From contig CAMLOU010000001.1 of assembly GCA_946481735.1 (NCBI GenBank), forward strand, positions 1 to 64,000: a stretch of DNA of 64,000 nt, given 5' to 3'. The translations under genes were made by a program, and so were the position numbers. This stretch comes from an uncultured Cellvibrio sp. GTDB taxonomy: Bacteria > Pseudomonadota > Gammaproteobacteria > Pseudomonadales > Cellvibrionaceae. The notes beneath the pieces were generated by a model. That model had not been told where the DNA came from. It saw only the letters and a program-made list of their open reading frames with translations, and made no database searches. This document shows, one piece after another, positions 29,526-38,341 of this stretch. The number at the start of each line of letters is the position of its first letter. The stretch's first letter is position 1.

Positions 29526-29908
29526 TAGCACTATGCCCCGAGTATGTGCGCCCCATGTAGATACATGGGGCTCTGCACGTATTTCTTTTTCTCTTCTGAA
29601 TCCAATTCATCGGCTCACTTCTCTCGCCTCATTACAGTCGGCGTCCTCAGACTGTAAAAAACCGTAATGATATGTGCGAATAATGCAGCAAACTGGCTAA
29701 GGTGTGGACTGTCAGTTCGCGGCGATGGCTTTACCTCGACGTTTTTAGCGCGAAGCCTTTTTCAACGCCGTTATCTCAAAAACAATTGTCGCAAAACGTT
29801 TTCCTCGATAGACCAAATGCCATTGGCACGCGTAATTATCCGACTCATAGGTTCACGGTAGGTGGATCACATCCTTTGCCGTCAGAAAATAAACATCAAG
29901 GGAATTCT
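29526..29908. other. Intergenic region between thrH and the efflux operon
   Basis: Apart from the hairpin at 29550-29571, these 383 bases show no gene. The frame of the membrane fusion protein is open back to 29702, but the upstream 69 codons have no start with a ribosome binding site and do not look like protein. The efflux promoter is expected here. Confidence 0.55.
29550..29590 (+). terminator. Hairpin after thrH
   Basis: GCCCCATGT and ACATGGGGC form a perfect nine-base-pair stem with an AGAT loop, extendable by GTGC and GCAC arms. A loose T-rich stretch (TATTTCTTTTTC) follows about ten bases later. Confidence 0.55.
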
Positions 29909-31009
29909 ATGCTGAATAAAAAGTACCTGGCCCATCTGTGCTCACCGCTTTGGTTATTGATGTATGGGGTCTTGCTGGCCCAGGAGCTGCGGGCCGATAC
30001 CGCAGTAAAAGTGGCAGTAGCTACGGTTGAGCGGCGTGAGTTGATTGAAGAGGTTCCGCTGACCGGCACAGTGTCCTCGCCCAGGATGTCAGTATTGTCC
30101 ACAGAAGTGGCCGGACTGATAAACAAGGTTCATGTGGACGCCGGTGATCGGGTTAACGCCGGTGATGTATTAATAGAGTTGGACAACACCTTGAGCGCGA
30201 TAGATCGCGACAGTGCTCGGGCTGCGGCCAGGGGCGCGCGAGCCGCCTGGGAAGAAACTGAAAAACGGCTGGCAGATGCGCAGACATTGGTGGCGCAGCA
30301 AAATATCGCCGCCAGTGAGGTGCGTGCACTCCAGGCGCAGGCGGAGATCGACGAGGCAGCCTGGCAGGCGGCAGATGCGGAGGCGCGGCGCCAGGAGGCG
30401 GAGTTTCAACGCCATCGATTAAGTGCGCCGTTTTCCGCTACCGTCAGTCGCAAACTGGCCGATGTCGGTGAATGGTTAGCGCCGGGAGCAGAGGTAGTGG
30501 AGCTGGTGGCAACCGAAGGGCTGCGCGTAGATTTTCAGGTGCCGCAACGTTTTTATCCGCGCATTCATGACCACACCGCTATCCAGATAACGATTGATGC
30601 CTATCCAGAGCAAACGTTTGCGGGCAGGGTCCATCGCAAGGTGCCTCTGAGTGATAACAGCGCACGGACATTTTTGTTGCGGGTGTTACTGGATGAGGCG
30701 CAACAACCTGAATTAATTCCGGGCATGTCTGCTCGAGCAGTGCTTAATCTGGTGGTAGATGATGCCGGTATTGTTGCGCCGCGCGATGCCTTGCTGCGTT
30801 ATCCGGATGGGCGGGTGAGCGTCTGGGTTGTTGAAACAGCGGGCGACAAGAGCCGTGTGCGCGAGCAACAGGTTAGCCTCGGTCTGGCCTTTAATAATCT
30901 GGTGGAGATTCGCTCCGGTCTTGAGGCGGGTCAACGGGTGGTGGTGCGTGGCAATGAAGCGCTGCGTGCAGACCAGGCCGTGACACTTGAAAACGCTGCG
31001 GATGAGTAG
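29909..31009 (+). CDS. RND efflux periplasmic adaptor (membrane fusion protein)
   Basis: This periplasmic adaptor links an RND pump to an outer membrane channel. From the ATG at 29909 (AAGGGA upstream) the product has 366 residues: a signal peptide ending near the QELRA sequence (residue 26), a split biotinyl-lipoyl domain (VAGLINKVHVDAGDRVNAGDVLIELD and FSATVSRKLADVGEWLAPG), an Ala/Glu-rich coiled-coil hairpin, a beta-barrel (VDFQVPQRFYPRIHDH) and a membrane-proximal domain (RVSVWVV). The pump gene follows after five bases. No outer membrane channel gene is adjacent, so the pair probably shares a TolC from elsewhere. The substrate cannot be inferred. Confidence 0.9.
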   Translation: MLNKKYLAHLCSPLWLLMYGVLLAQELRADTAVKVAVATVERRELIEEVPLTGTVSSPRMSVLSTEVAGLINKVHVDAGDRVNAGDVLIELDNTLSAIDRDSARAAARGARAAWEETEKRLADAQTLVAQQNIAASEVRALQAQAEIDEAAWQAADAEARRQEAEFQRHRLSAPFSATVSRKLADVGEWLAPGAEVVELVATEGLRVDFQVPQRFYPRIHDHTAIQITIDAYPEQTFAGRVHRKVPLSDNSARTFLLRVLLDEAQQPELIPGMSARAVLNLVVDDAGIVAPRDALLRYPDGRVSVWVVETAGDKSRVREQQVSLGLAFNNLVEIRSGLEAGQRVVVRGNEALRADQAVTLENAADE

Positions 31010-31014
31010 CTGCC

Positions 31015-34000
31015 ATGTTTGAGAAAATAGTTCGCCATGGCATCCTCGTTACGGTAACAGTTTTAATTATCTGTGTGCTGGGTGCGCTGGCCGCGTTGCG
31101 TATTCCGGTGCAGATGATCCCCGATCTGGATGTGCGCACCATCAGCATCCAGACGCGCTGGCCCGGTGCAACACCACAGGATATTGAAAAAGAAATTCTG
31201 ATCGAACAGGAAGAATACCTGCGCAACATTCCCTACCTGGAAGAGCTGACCGCCACCGCGAATACCGGCTCGGCCGAAATCGAACTGGAATTTCCCTTTG
31301 GTGTTGATATCACTGAAACCCTGATTCGGGTCAACAACGCGCTGACCCAGGTGCCGTCTTACCCTGAAAATGTGGATGAGCCCCAGGTGTTTGCCACATC
31401 GTTTTCTGCCAATGCCTTTATGTACTTTCGTGTCTCGCCCTTGCCGGACAATCCGCGCGGGCTCGACATGGATATGATGCGCGACTTTATCGAAGACAAT
31501 GTGCGTCCGCGCATGTCCAGCGTCGCTGGCGTGGCGCAAGTGGATGTGGGTGGCGGTGCAGAGCGGCAGATTCAGATTCGCATTGACCCGGATCGCCTGG
31601 CGGCACGCGGTCTGGGTTTAACCGATGTGCGCGCAGCCATTGCGGCACGTAATCGCGATATTTCCGGCGGTGAACTGGAAAGTGGAAAACGTTTGTATTT
31701 GCTGCGCACCGTCGGGCGGTTTCGTGACCTGGCCGAGCTTGAAAATCTGATTCTGCGTCGCGACGGCGACAGCCTGACCCGCCTTGGGGATGTGGCGGAC
31801 ATTAAACTGGATCACTTTAAAATTCGCGAAACCTCCTATGTGGATGGTTTGCCGGTAATCAGCATGTCCGTGCGGCGTGAGAGCGGCTCCAACGTGATTG
31901 CCATTAAGGAGGCGATGATGCGGGAAGTGGCGTTGATTAACCGTGAGTTACTCAACCCGGAGGGAATGGAATTGCAACGCACCGCAGACGATGTGGTGTA
32001 TGTGCAGGACTCGGTGATCAATGTCTGGAAAAACCTGATCCTCGGTGCGGTACTGGCGACGGTGATCATGTATGTGTTTATCCGGTCTTTGAAGGTTACG
32101 GCGCTGGGTGTCGTGGGCATTCCCATCTGCACCATCGCTGCGTTCCTTGGTTTGTTGATTGCCGGGCGCACGGTAAATGTTATCTCCCTGGCCGGTGTGG
32201 CTTTTGCCATCGGCATGACGCTCGACAACAGTATTGTGGTATTGGAAAGCATTGAACTTGAACGGCGTCGGGGGCTGGATCGTGTACGTGCGGCTATCGC
32301 CGGCGTGCAGAAAGTGTGGCCGGCAGTGCTCGCTTCCACACTGACTACTGTGATGGTTTTTCTGCCGGTGATGTTTATTGCCGAAGAGGCAGGGCAGTTG
32401 TATTCAGATATCGCCATTGCCATCTCTGCGTCCATCCTGGTGTCGATGCTGGTGGCCATTACGGTCATTCCCACTGCCAGTGCGCGCATGACATTTTCCG
32501 GTGAAACGCCGGATTACAAATTGGGCACACGCCTGCATCGCGCCATCATCAACCGTGTCACCTGGCTGATAGAAACACCGCGCCGCCGCGCTGCCTGCAT
32601 TGGTATTACAGTGTTGCTCAGCACCGCTGTGGTGCTGTTCATGACGCCGCCGGCGGAATATTTACCGGAAGGTGAGGAAGCAAAAACCTTTGCGTCCATG
32701 AATGCACCACCGGGTTATAACCTCGCCACCATGGAAGAGATCGGACGGGAAGTGCAGGCGTATTTTCTGCCGTTTGTGGAGGATGAGCCGGAAACATTTG
32801 ATGCGGGCGAAACGGAAGTGCCTGCCATGCAGTATGTGAATATGCGCGTATCACCCCAGGGCTTGCGCATCATCACAGAGCCCAAAGACCCCGCCCATAT
32901 CGATGCGTTGATGGCAGCCTTGGTGCGCAAATATGAAACCTACCCGGGCATGCGGGCATTCGCCGCGCGGGGTTCTATCATTAGCAGCAACGACGGCGGA
33001 ACCCGCAGCGTTAATCTGGACATTTCCGGCCCCGACCTGGCGAAGTTATACGAGGTCGCGCAGTTAGCCTACAACCGGGCTGAAGAAATCTTTGACGAGC
33101 CCAGTATCCAATCGCAGCCATCAAGTCTATCGCTCGCGCAACCGCTGTTGGCCGTGCGGCCCAATTGGCAACGCGCTGCCGAAGTGGGCATGACCGCAGA
33201 AGACATCGGTTTTACGGTGGCGGCATTGACGGATGGTGCCTACGTCAATGAGTTTTTCCTCGACGACAGCAAGATCGATATGTACTTGTACAACGAGGAT
33301 GGTCCCGGCGCGAGTGTGGAAACCTTGTCGCGCATTCTGGTGCACACGCCGGTGGGCAGCGTGCTGCCGTTATCTGATTTGGTCACCGTGGAAGAAACCG
33401 TGGACACCAGCACCGTGCGGCGCGTTGATGGGCGGCGGACAGTTACCTTAAATATTATTCCCCCGCGCTCCGTTGCGCTGGAAACCGGTGTCGAACGCGT
33501 GCGTACCGAATTGGTCCAGCATCTGCGTGATACCGGTCAGGTACCGCTCGGGGTGAGCCTGAACATTTCCGGTGCAGCGGATCAACTGGATGCAACGCGC
33601 GAAGCCTTGAGCAGTAATTACCTGGTAGCGCTGGTGATTATTTATTTGTTGATGGTGGCCATCTTCAGCCACTGGGGTTATCCCATGTTGATCATGACTA
33701 CAATTCCCTTGGGAATCGCCGGCGGCATTGCCGGGCTCGCCATTCTTAATCTTTTGGGGGCTTTATTGGCGGCGGTGGGATTGGGTGGTTTTCATCAACC
33801 CTTTGACATGATCTCCATGCTCGGCTTTTTAATTTTAATGGGTACAGTGGTGAATAATCCCATCCTGATTGTCGACCGCGCGATCAGCAATATGGTGGAA
33901 GAAAATATGTTGCCGGTGGATGCAACGCGCGAAGCGGTAGAGTCACGTTTGCGCCCAATTGCTATTTCGACAATTACCACCATTTGCGGTTTGGCTCCCT

Positions 34001-34179
34001 TGGTATTTTTGCCTGGTGCCGGTAGCGAGCTGTATCGCGGTGTCGGCGTGATTGTTATGTCCGGCATTATCGGTGCAGCGCTGGTGACTTTAACCATGTT
34101 GCCAACACTGCTGGTGGCCGTGTTGGAGTGGCGTAGGAAACGCGTAAAAAATCACAGCGAAACGGCAACAGAAAAATAA
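31015..34179 (+). CDS. RND efflux transporter permease with atypical relay residues
   Basis: A 1054-residue inner membrane proton-driven pump of the RND superfamily, with the expected 12 membrane helices and two large periplasmic loops. The start MFEKIVRHGILVTVTVLII and the PDLDVRTISIQTRWPGATPQDIEKEI loop are typical of the HAE1-like group. In the fourth helix the AcrB Asp-Asp pair reads Asp404-Asn405 (GMTLDNSIVVLE). In helix ten the AcrB Lys940 position is Asn947 (GTVVNNPILIVD). These two changes remove half of the classical proton relay. They recur in a wider clade of uncharacterised RND permeases, as far as I know, so they are probably functional and not decay. It is co-transcribed with its adaptor. 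Confidence 0.9.
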   Translation: MFEKIVRHGILVTVTVLIICVLGALAALRIPVQMIPDLDVRTISIQTRWPGATPQDIEKEILIEQEEYLRNIPYLEELTATANTGSAEIELEFPFGVDITETLIRVNNALTQVPSYPENVDEPQVFATSFSANAFMYFRVSPLPDNPRGLDMDMMRDFIEDNVRPRMSSVAGVAQVDVGGGAERQIQIRIDPDRLAARGLGLTDVRAAIAARNRDISGGELESGKRLYLLRTVGRFRDLAELENLILRRDGDSLTRLGDVADIKLDHFKIRETSYVDGLPVISMSVRRESGSNVIAIKEAMMREVALINRELLNPEGMELQRTADDVVYVQDSVINVWKNLILGAVLATVIMYVFIRSLKVTALGVVGIPICTIAAFLGLLIAGRTVNVISLAGVAFAIGMTLDNSIVVLESIELERRRGLDRVRAAIAGVQKVWPAVLASTLTTVMVFLPVMFIAEEAGQLYSDIAIAISASILVSMLVAITVIPTASARMTFSGETPDYKLGTRLHRAIINRVTWLIETPRRRAACIGITVLLSTAVVLFMTPPAEYLPEGEEAKTFASMNAPPGYNLATMEEIGREVQAYFLPFVEDEPETFDAGETEVPAMQYVNMRVSPQGLRIITEPKDPAHIDALMAALVRKYETYPGMRAFAARGSIISSNDGGTRSVNLDISGPDLAKLYEVAQLAYNRAEEIFDEPSIQSQPSSLSLAQPLLAVRPNWQRAAEVGMTAEDIGFTVAALTDGAYVNEFFLDDSKIDMYLYNEDGPGASVETLSRILVHTPVGSVLPLSDLVTVEETVDTSTVRRVDGRRTVTLNIIPPRSVALETGVERVRTELVQHLRDTGQVPLGVSLNISGAADQLDATREALSSNYLVALVIIYLLMVAIFSHWGYPMLIMTTIPLGIAGGIAGLAILNLLGALLAAVGLGGFHQPFDMISMLGFLILMGTVVNNPILIVDRAISNMVEENMLPVDATREAVESRLRPIAISTITTICGLAPLVFLPGAGSELYRGVGVIVMSGIIGAALVTLTMLPTLLVAVLEWRRKRVKNHSETATEK

Positions 34180-34324
34180 TCCAGAGGATTTGGCACCTGG
34201 GTTTTCAGTGGTCGCAATTTTGTGCTTCGTCGAACAGACCTGACTCTCGGGCGAGTCATAACCTGCGTATGCAAAGACAATTTCCGTTACACGGATTTTA
34301 TTCACGCATCACAGGAGAACAACG

Positions 34325-34726
34325 ATGAACTACGAAACTCGTGATACCTACGGCATGTACAAAAGTCATGACAACCGCGGCCCCGGCCCTCGCTTAATGG
34401 GTGCCGACACGCTCATCGGTAACGATGTGTACAACCACAAGGATGAAGACCTGGGTGATATCAAGGAAATCATGCTGGATATGTCTTCAGGGCAAGTGGC
34501 CTACGCGGTGTTGTCCTTCGGCTCGTTCCTGGGTATGGGCGAAAAATTATTTGCTGTGCCCTGGAGCGCATTAACGCTGGATACCATCAACAAACGTTTT
34601 ATCTTGAACGTCGAAAAAGAACGCCTGAAAAGTGCGCCGGGTTTTGATAAGGATGACTGGCCGGATATGGCAGACCAGTCCTGGTCGCAGGACATTCATG
34701 CCTACTACGGCACACGCCCCCATTAA
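34325..34726 (+). CDS. PRC-barrel domain protein
   Basis: A 133-residue soluble protein with one PRC-barrel domain (GADTLIGNDVYNHKDEDLGDIKEIMLDMSSGQVAYAVLSFG; LFAVPWSALTLDTINKRFIL). The domain occurs in the photosynthetic reaction centre H subunit and in RimM, and small stand-alone versions are common in environmental bacteria, often induced by stress; the exact role is unknown. CAGGAG lies upstream of the ATG. It is a single-gene unit between the pump and the convergent hydrolase. Confidence 0.88.
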   Translation: MNYETRDTYGMYKSHDNRGPGPRLMGADTLIGNDVYNHKDEDLGDIKEIMLDMSSGQVAYAVLSFGSFLGMGEKLFAVPWSALTLDTINKRFILNVEKERLKSAPGFDKDDWPDMADQSWSQDIHAYYGTRPH

Positions 34727-34807
34727 TCCGGGGTTAACGAAACGGACGTCGGCAGGTACAGCATGCGTTATGCATGCTGTAACCGTGTTTTTACTGCGAA
34801 TAAAATC

Positions 34808-35557
34808 CTAGTACAGGCAACGCTTGAATAACCCGATTGCCAGCTGATAACCCAGCATTTGTAATTCCGCATCGTACCGCTCACCTTCATCGCGCATAAA
34901 GGCGTGAACCCCATTGAATTCATGCCAGGTAAATTTCACTTTTTTCTCAACGAGGTTGCTGTAAATTTTTGCGCGACCTTCGGCGGGAATGTGAGGATCC
35001 TGTTTGCCCCAGATCATCTGCAATTCGCCCCGGATTTCGCCGGTGCGTGTCAGGCTCTCGTTGCCTGGCTGTGACGGGGTAAGGCCGGAGTGGATATCGG
35101 TGGCGTAGAAGCAGCTGGTGGCAGAAATGTCGGGATGGATCGCGGCGCGATAAGCCAGTCCACCGCCCAGGCAAAAACCCATTGCGCCGATCTTGCCGGA
35201 ACAATAGGGCAGGGAGCGCAGGTAATCGATCATTGCCTGGGTGTCGGTATCGTGGGCTTCCAGGGTTTTGGCTAGCTTGTCGGCGTTGCCTTTATCGCGC
35301 CCGGCATCGTCATAACCCAGCACGGTACCGATGGGATTCAGTTCGTGGAAGACCTCGGGCACCAGCACCACAAAGCCGTGGCCAGCCATGATCTGTGCGC
35401 TGCGTCGAATGGGCCCGGTCTGCTGGAAGATCTCGGAGTAGAGCAGGATCGCGGGGTAGGTTTTCGCGGTTGTGCTGTCGTCTACCGGGCGGTATACATA
35501 AACCCGCATGGTGCCGGTCGGTGTTCCCAGATCCACGTGATGGTTTTGAATCAACAT
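34808..35557 (-). CDS. Dienelactone hydrolase family protein
   Basis: An alpha/beta hydrolase of the dienelactone hydrolase family. The 249-residue protein has the nucleophile elbow GFCLGG with Cys129, Asp187 in GKQDPHIP and His218 in NGVHAF, the Cys-Asp-His triad of that family. The conserved Glu that positions the Cys may be Glu42 (LLYSEIF). Dienelactone hydrolase proper acts in chlorocatechol breakdown, but most homologues lie outside such pathways, and no aromatic catabolic genes are nearby, so the substrate is unknown. GAGGGAGAT precedes the ATG. It is 53 bases downstream of pabB and probably follows it in the same transcript. Confidence 0.88.
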   Translation of the reverse strand: MLIQNHHVDLGTPTGTMRVYVYRPVDDSTTAKTYPAILLYSEIFQQTGPIRRSAQIMAGHGFVVLVPEVFHELNPIGTVLGYDDAGRDKGNADKLAKTLEAHDTDTQAMIDYLRSLPYCSGKIGAMGFCLGGGLAYRAAIHPDISATSCFYATDIHSGLTPSQPGNESLTRTGEIRGELQMIWGKQDPHIPAEGRAKIYSNLVEKKVKFTWHEFNGVHAFMRDEGERYDAELQMLGYQLAIGLFKRCLY

Positions 35558-35610
35558 ACTTGATCTCCCTCAGAGTGATGAATATCTACCGCTGCGGTGT
35601 GATAGCGCGG

Positions 35611-37011
35611 TTAGTGGTCGGTGACTGAAAACTGCTTTTCCAGGGTGTCCATCAGTAACCGTACCTTGGTGATGCTTTCCTGGTATTCCCGTTCGATCTC
35701 GGAATCTGCCGTAATACCGCCGCCGCCCCAGCAGTGCATCCGGCCCTGGCTGCACACAAGGCTGCGAATGGCGATGCTGGTATCCATGCGGCCATCGGCG
35801 CTGATGTAGCCCAGGCTGCCGCAATAGACGGAGCGGCGTACCGGTTCCAGTTCCTCAATGATCTCCATGGCGCGAATCTTGGGGGCGCCGGTGATGCTGC
35901 CGCCAGGAAAGCAATCGCGCAAGATATCCAGTGCCGTTACCCCTGGCCGCAAGCGAGCAGTGATGGTGCTGACCAGGTGATGCACATTGGCAAAGCTTTG
36001 CAGGCTGAACAGGGCCGGCACGCTGACCTGGGTGCAATGCTTACTGAGGTCGTTGCGCAGCAGGTCCACGATCATGAGGTTTTCGGCGCGATCCTTTTCG
36101 CTGGCCAGCAGGGCGGTTGCGTTGGCCTGGTCCGTCAGCGCGTCTGAACCGCGCGCGATAGTGCCTTTGATGGGCTGGCTTTCCGCGTGCCCATCGGCAT
36201 CGACCCGGATGAAGCGTTCTGGCGACAGGCTCAGGATGGCGCCGCTCGGCAGTTCCATAAAACCTGAGAAAGGTGAGGGCAAAGCGGAACGTAAAGCGAG
36301 ATAGGCTGTGAGCGGATCACCCGCATACCCGGCGCTGAAACGCTGGGCAAAATTCACCTGATAGCAATCGCCTGCGCGAATGTAATCCTGGATACGGCTA
36401 ATTGCGCTGGCGTATTTATTTGCATTAAGTTCATTCTGGAATTTATTGATTTTAAAGGAGAATTTTTCACTCTTAAGGTTTTGCTTTAAGTCGTGAAACT
36501 GGATGATTTGCTCAATCTGATGCAGATCATTTGCCTCCGGCAAACTGACCAGCCAGGCCCGCTGCTGTTCATGATCCTGCACGATAGCCCACAGGTAAAT
36601 TCCTACCCACAGATCCGGTAGTTCAATATCCCGAACAGCCTGTTCAGGCAGCTTTTCCAGGCGCCGGCCCAAGTCATACCCGAAATAGCCCAGGGCGCCC
36701 CCGCAAAAGGGTAACTCGGGCATGGGGTCCACAGATTGAGGCAGGTGGGCCTGGAGCAGCGCAAAAGGATCCTCGGACGATTCGCTGATATGTCCATCTG
36801 CCCGACTGATGCGGGTGGTGGTGCCCGTGGTTTCCAGCCAGCAATGGGGTGCTGCGCTGATGATGTCGTAACGCCCATAGGCACTGTGCGGGCGCCCGCT
36901 GTCGAGCCAGACCGGCATCGGAAGGTGGCGCAGGGCGGCATACCAGTGAGCGCTGTCGGTAAGGTAGGGAATAGGGCGAAGCATGGAAGCTGGCATGGAA
37001 ACGTCAGGCAT
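35611..37011 (-). CDS. pabB: Aminodeoxychorismate synthase component I
   Basis: PabB aminates chorismate, with PabA, on the way to p-aminobenzoate and folate. The 466-residue protein has the anthranilate synthase I N-terminal domain, then the chorismate-binding domain. The PIKGT motif with the catalytic Lys is present (HAESQPIKGTIARG), which separates PabB from TrpE. Other motifs are AGDCYQVNFAQRF, ENLMIVDLLRNDLSK, FPGGSITGAPK and WGGGGITADSE. The linker near residues 170-200 is AT-rich and Lys/Asn-rich compared with the rest. Three candidate ATGs lie close together (37011, 36996 and 36984), none with a clear ribosome binding site. Confidence 0.93.
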   Translation of the reverse strand: MPDVSMPASMLRPIPYLTDSAHWYAALRHLPMPVWLDSGRPHSAYGRYDIISAAPHCWLETTGTTTRISRADGHISESSEDPFALLQAHLPQSVDPMPELPFCGGALGYFGYDLGRRLEKLPEQAVRDIELPDLWVGIYLWAIVQDHEQQRAWLVSLPEANDLHQIEQIIQFHDLKQNLKSEKFSFKINKFQNELNANKYASAISRIQDYIRAGDCYQVNFAQRFSAGYAGDPLTAYLALRSALPSPFSGFMELPSGAILSLSPERFIRVDADGHAESQPIKGTIARGSDALTDQANATALLASEKDRAENLMIVDLLRNDLSKHCTQVSVPALFSLQSFANVHHLVSTITARLRPGVTALDILRDCFPGGSITGAPKIRAMEIIEELEPVRRSVYCGSLGYISADGRMDTSIAIRSLVCSQGRMHCWGGGGITADSEIEREYQESITKVRLLMDTLEKQFSVTDH

Positions 37012-37240
37012 TCAAAAAAGGGCGGCCATTCTAACAGATAACCCACAAACGGCTGCGACGACGGCGTTTTCCACGAAATGACGTTTAAAGTGTTTTTCTC
37101 GGAAGGTTAGGTGCTTTTGTGCGCAATATTGTAAGTAATTAGGATAGTTTTTCGTCGACTGATACCGTGCATCCCCGCATTATTCGAACTACACTTACGG
37201 CCCTCCAGCCGGTAACGAGAGTTTTCAGGAGTAACCTTCC

Positions 37241-38218
37241 ATGCGCTTAGGCACCTTCAGGCTCATCAGCAGTGGGATTGTCCTCCTGTTGATCGCGTGT
37301 TCGCCTGCGCCGGACAACCGGCCCGGATCGGGACGCATGTCCTTGGCTACCACCGCGCTGGATGCGATGGAAAATGAATTACTGGCGAAGGGCTGGCGCC
37401 ATGGCACCCTGGAGATACGCGTAAGGGTTGAGCAGGGCGGCAAATTGCGTGAGCAAAGCTCGGCGGGTGGGGGTACCAAAACAGCACTGCAATGGTCGTT
37501 TAATCTGAAGGCGCGGCGCCTGTTCGATGTATTGGTTGCCCCGGACCTGGGTCAACTCCCATCCCCGGCTGACACTGAGGATGCGTTGCGCTCGGCCAAC
37601 AACCGCTCACCTGTTTACCTGAAGCCCCTGGTGACCCAACCGAACCCCCAAGGGCAGGTTGAATACACCAAGCGCCTCACGATTGACTCTCCAGGTTCTG
37701 ACACCTATCGCCATCTGAAAGAAAAAACCCACGCTAAGGGCACGATTCAGCAATTGCGCATCACCAACCTGCGCCCGTCGTTTTATGGGCAAGGCTATGA
37801 ATTCGAGCTGCTGCTGGCCTATGACATGATGATGCACAGCACGAAGTCGGCGCAGCCCATGAAGGGGGCAGCCACCTATGTGGAAGAAGAGTTGCCGGTG
37901 GAAGAGGGCTTGACCATGCATCTGTTCCCTGAGCCTGATCTGGATGTGCTCGAATCCTATCCTTTTGGGGCGGCGTCGGACGATGTTCGGCAATTGGCCC
38001 TGGATAAGTTCAGAGCCCTGCAAGATGTGGCAACAGGCGTTACCCTGGTCGGGGACCTACGTCCCGGCTTGCAATGGTCAGGAGCACGGGACCAGCTGAC
38101 CCTCAGCTACGCCCTGAGCAGCAATTCCCAATCGCCCTTGTTTGGCGACGTCATCGGACTGGCTACCCGTATCAAACCCAACCGTGTCAAGGTTGAGGTC
38201 ATCATCAAGGCGCGCTAA
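37241..38218 (+). CDS. Predicted lipoprotein of unknown function
   Basis: I do not recognise the family. The 325-residue product has a lipoprotein signal with the lipobox LLIAC (Cys20), followed by SPAPDNRPGSG. The mature part has mixed alpha/beta composition, with no Cys, no membrane helix and no repeated motif. AGGAG is nine bases upstream of the ATG. The gene faces away from pabB and is followed, after 120 bases, by the DUF2339 gene on the same strand. A predicted role would be guesswork; it should be anchored in the envelope. Confidence 0.65.
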   Translation: MRLGTFRLISSGIVLLLIACSPAPDNRPGSGRMSLATTALDAMENELLAKGWRHGTLEIRVRVEQGGKLREQSSAGGGTKTALQWSFNLKARRLFDVLVAPDLGQLPSPADTEDALRSANNRSPVYLKPLVTQPNPQGQVEYTKRLTIDSPGSDTYRHLKEKTHAKGTIQQLRITNLRPSFYGQGYEFELLLAYDMMMHSTKSAQPMKGAATYVEEELPVEEGLTMHLFPEPDLDVLESYPFGAASDDVRQLALDKFRALQDVATGVTLVGDLRPGLQWSGARDQLTLSYALSSNSQSPLFGDVIGLATRIKPNRVKVEVIIKAR

Positions 38219-38341
38219 CGCCATCTGCCTTTAGCTCTAATACTCTTCTTTGCCGTTCATGGACAAGGGGTCCGGTTGCCGATTATTCTGCGCTCTGCAT
38301 TAATGCGATACGCGTTGAATAACGATAACGGAAGCTATTTC

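Noticed and set aside
29702..29908. N-terminal extension of the RND adaptor
   Set aside because: The frame is open, but a normal signal peptide and a good ribosome binding site occur at 29909, and the upstream codons do not resemble a protein.
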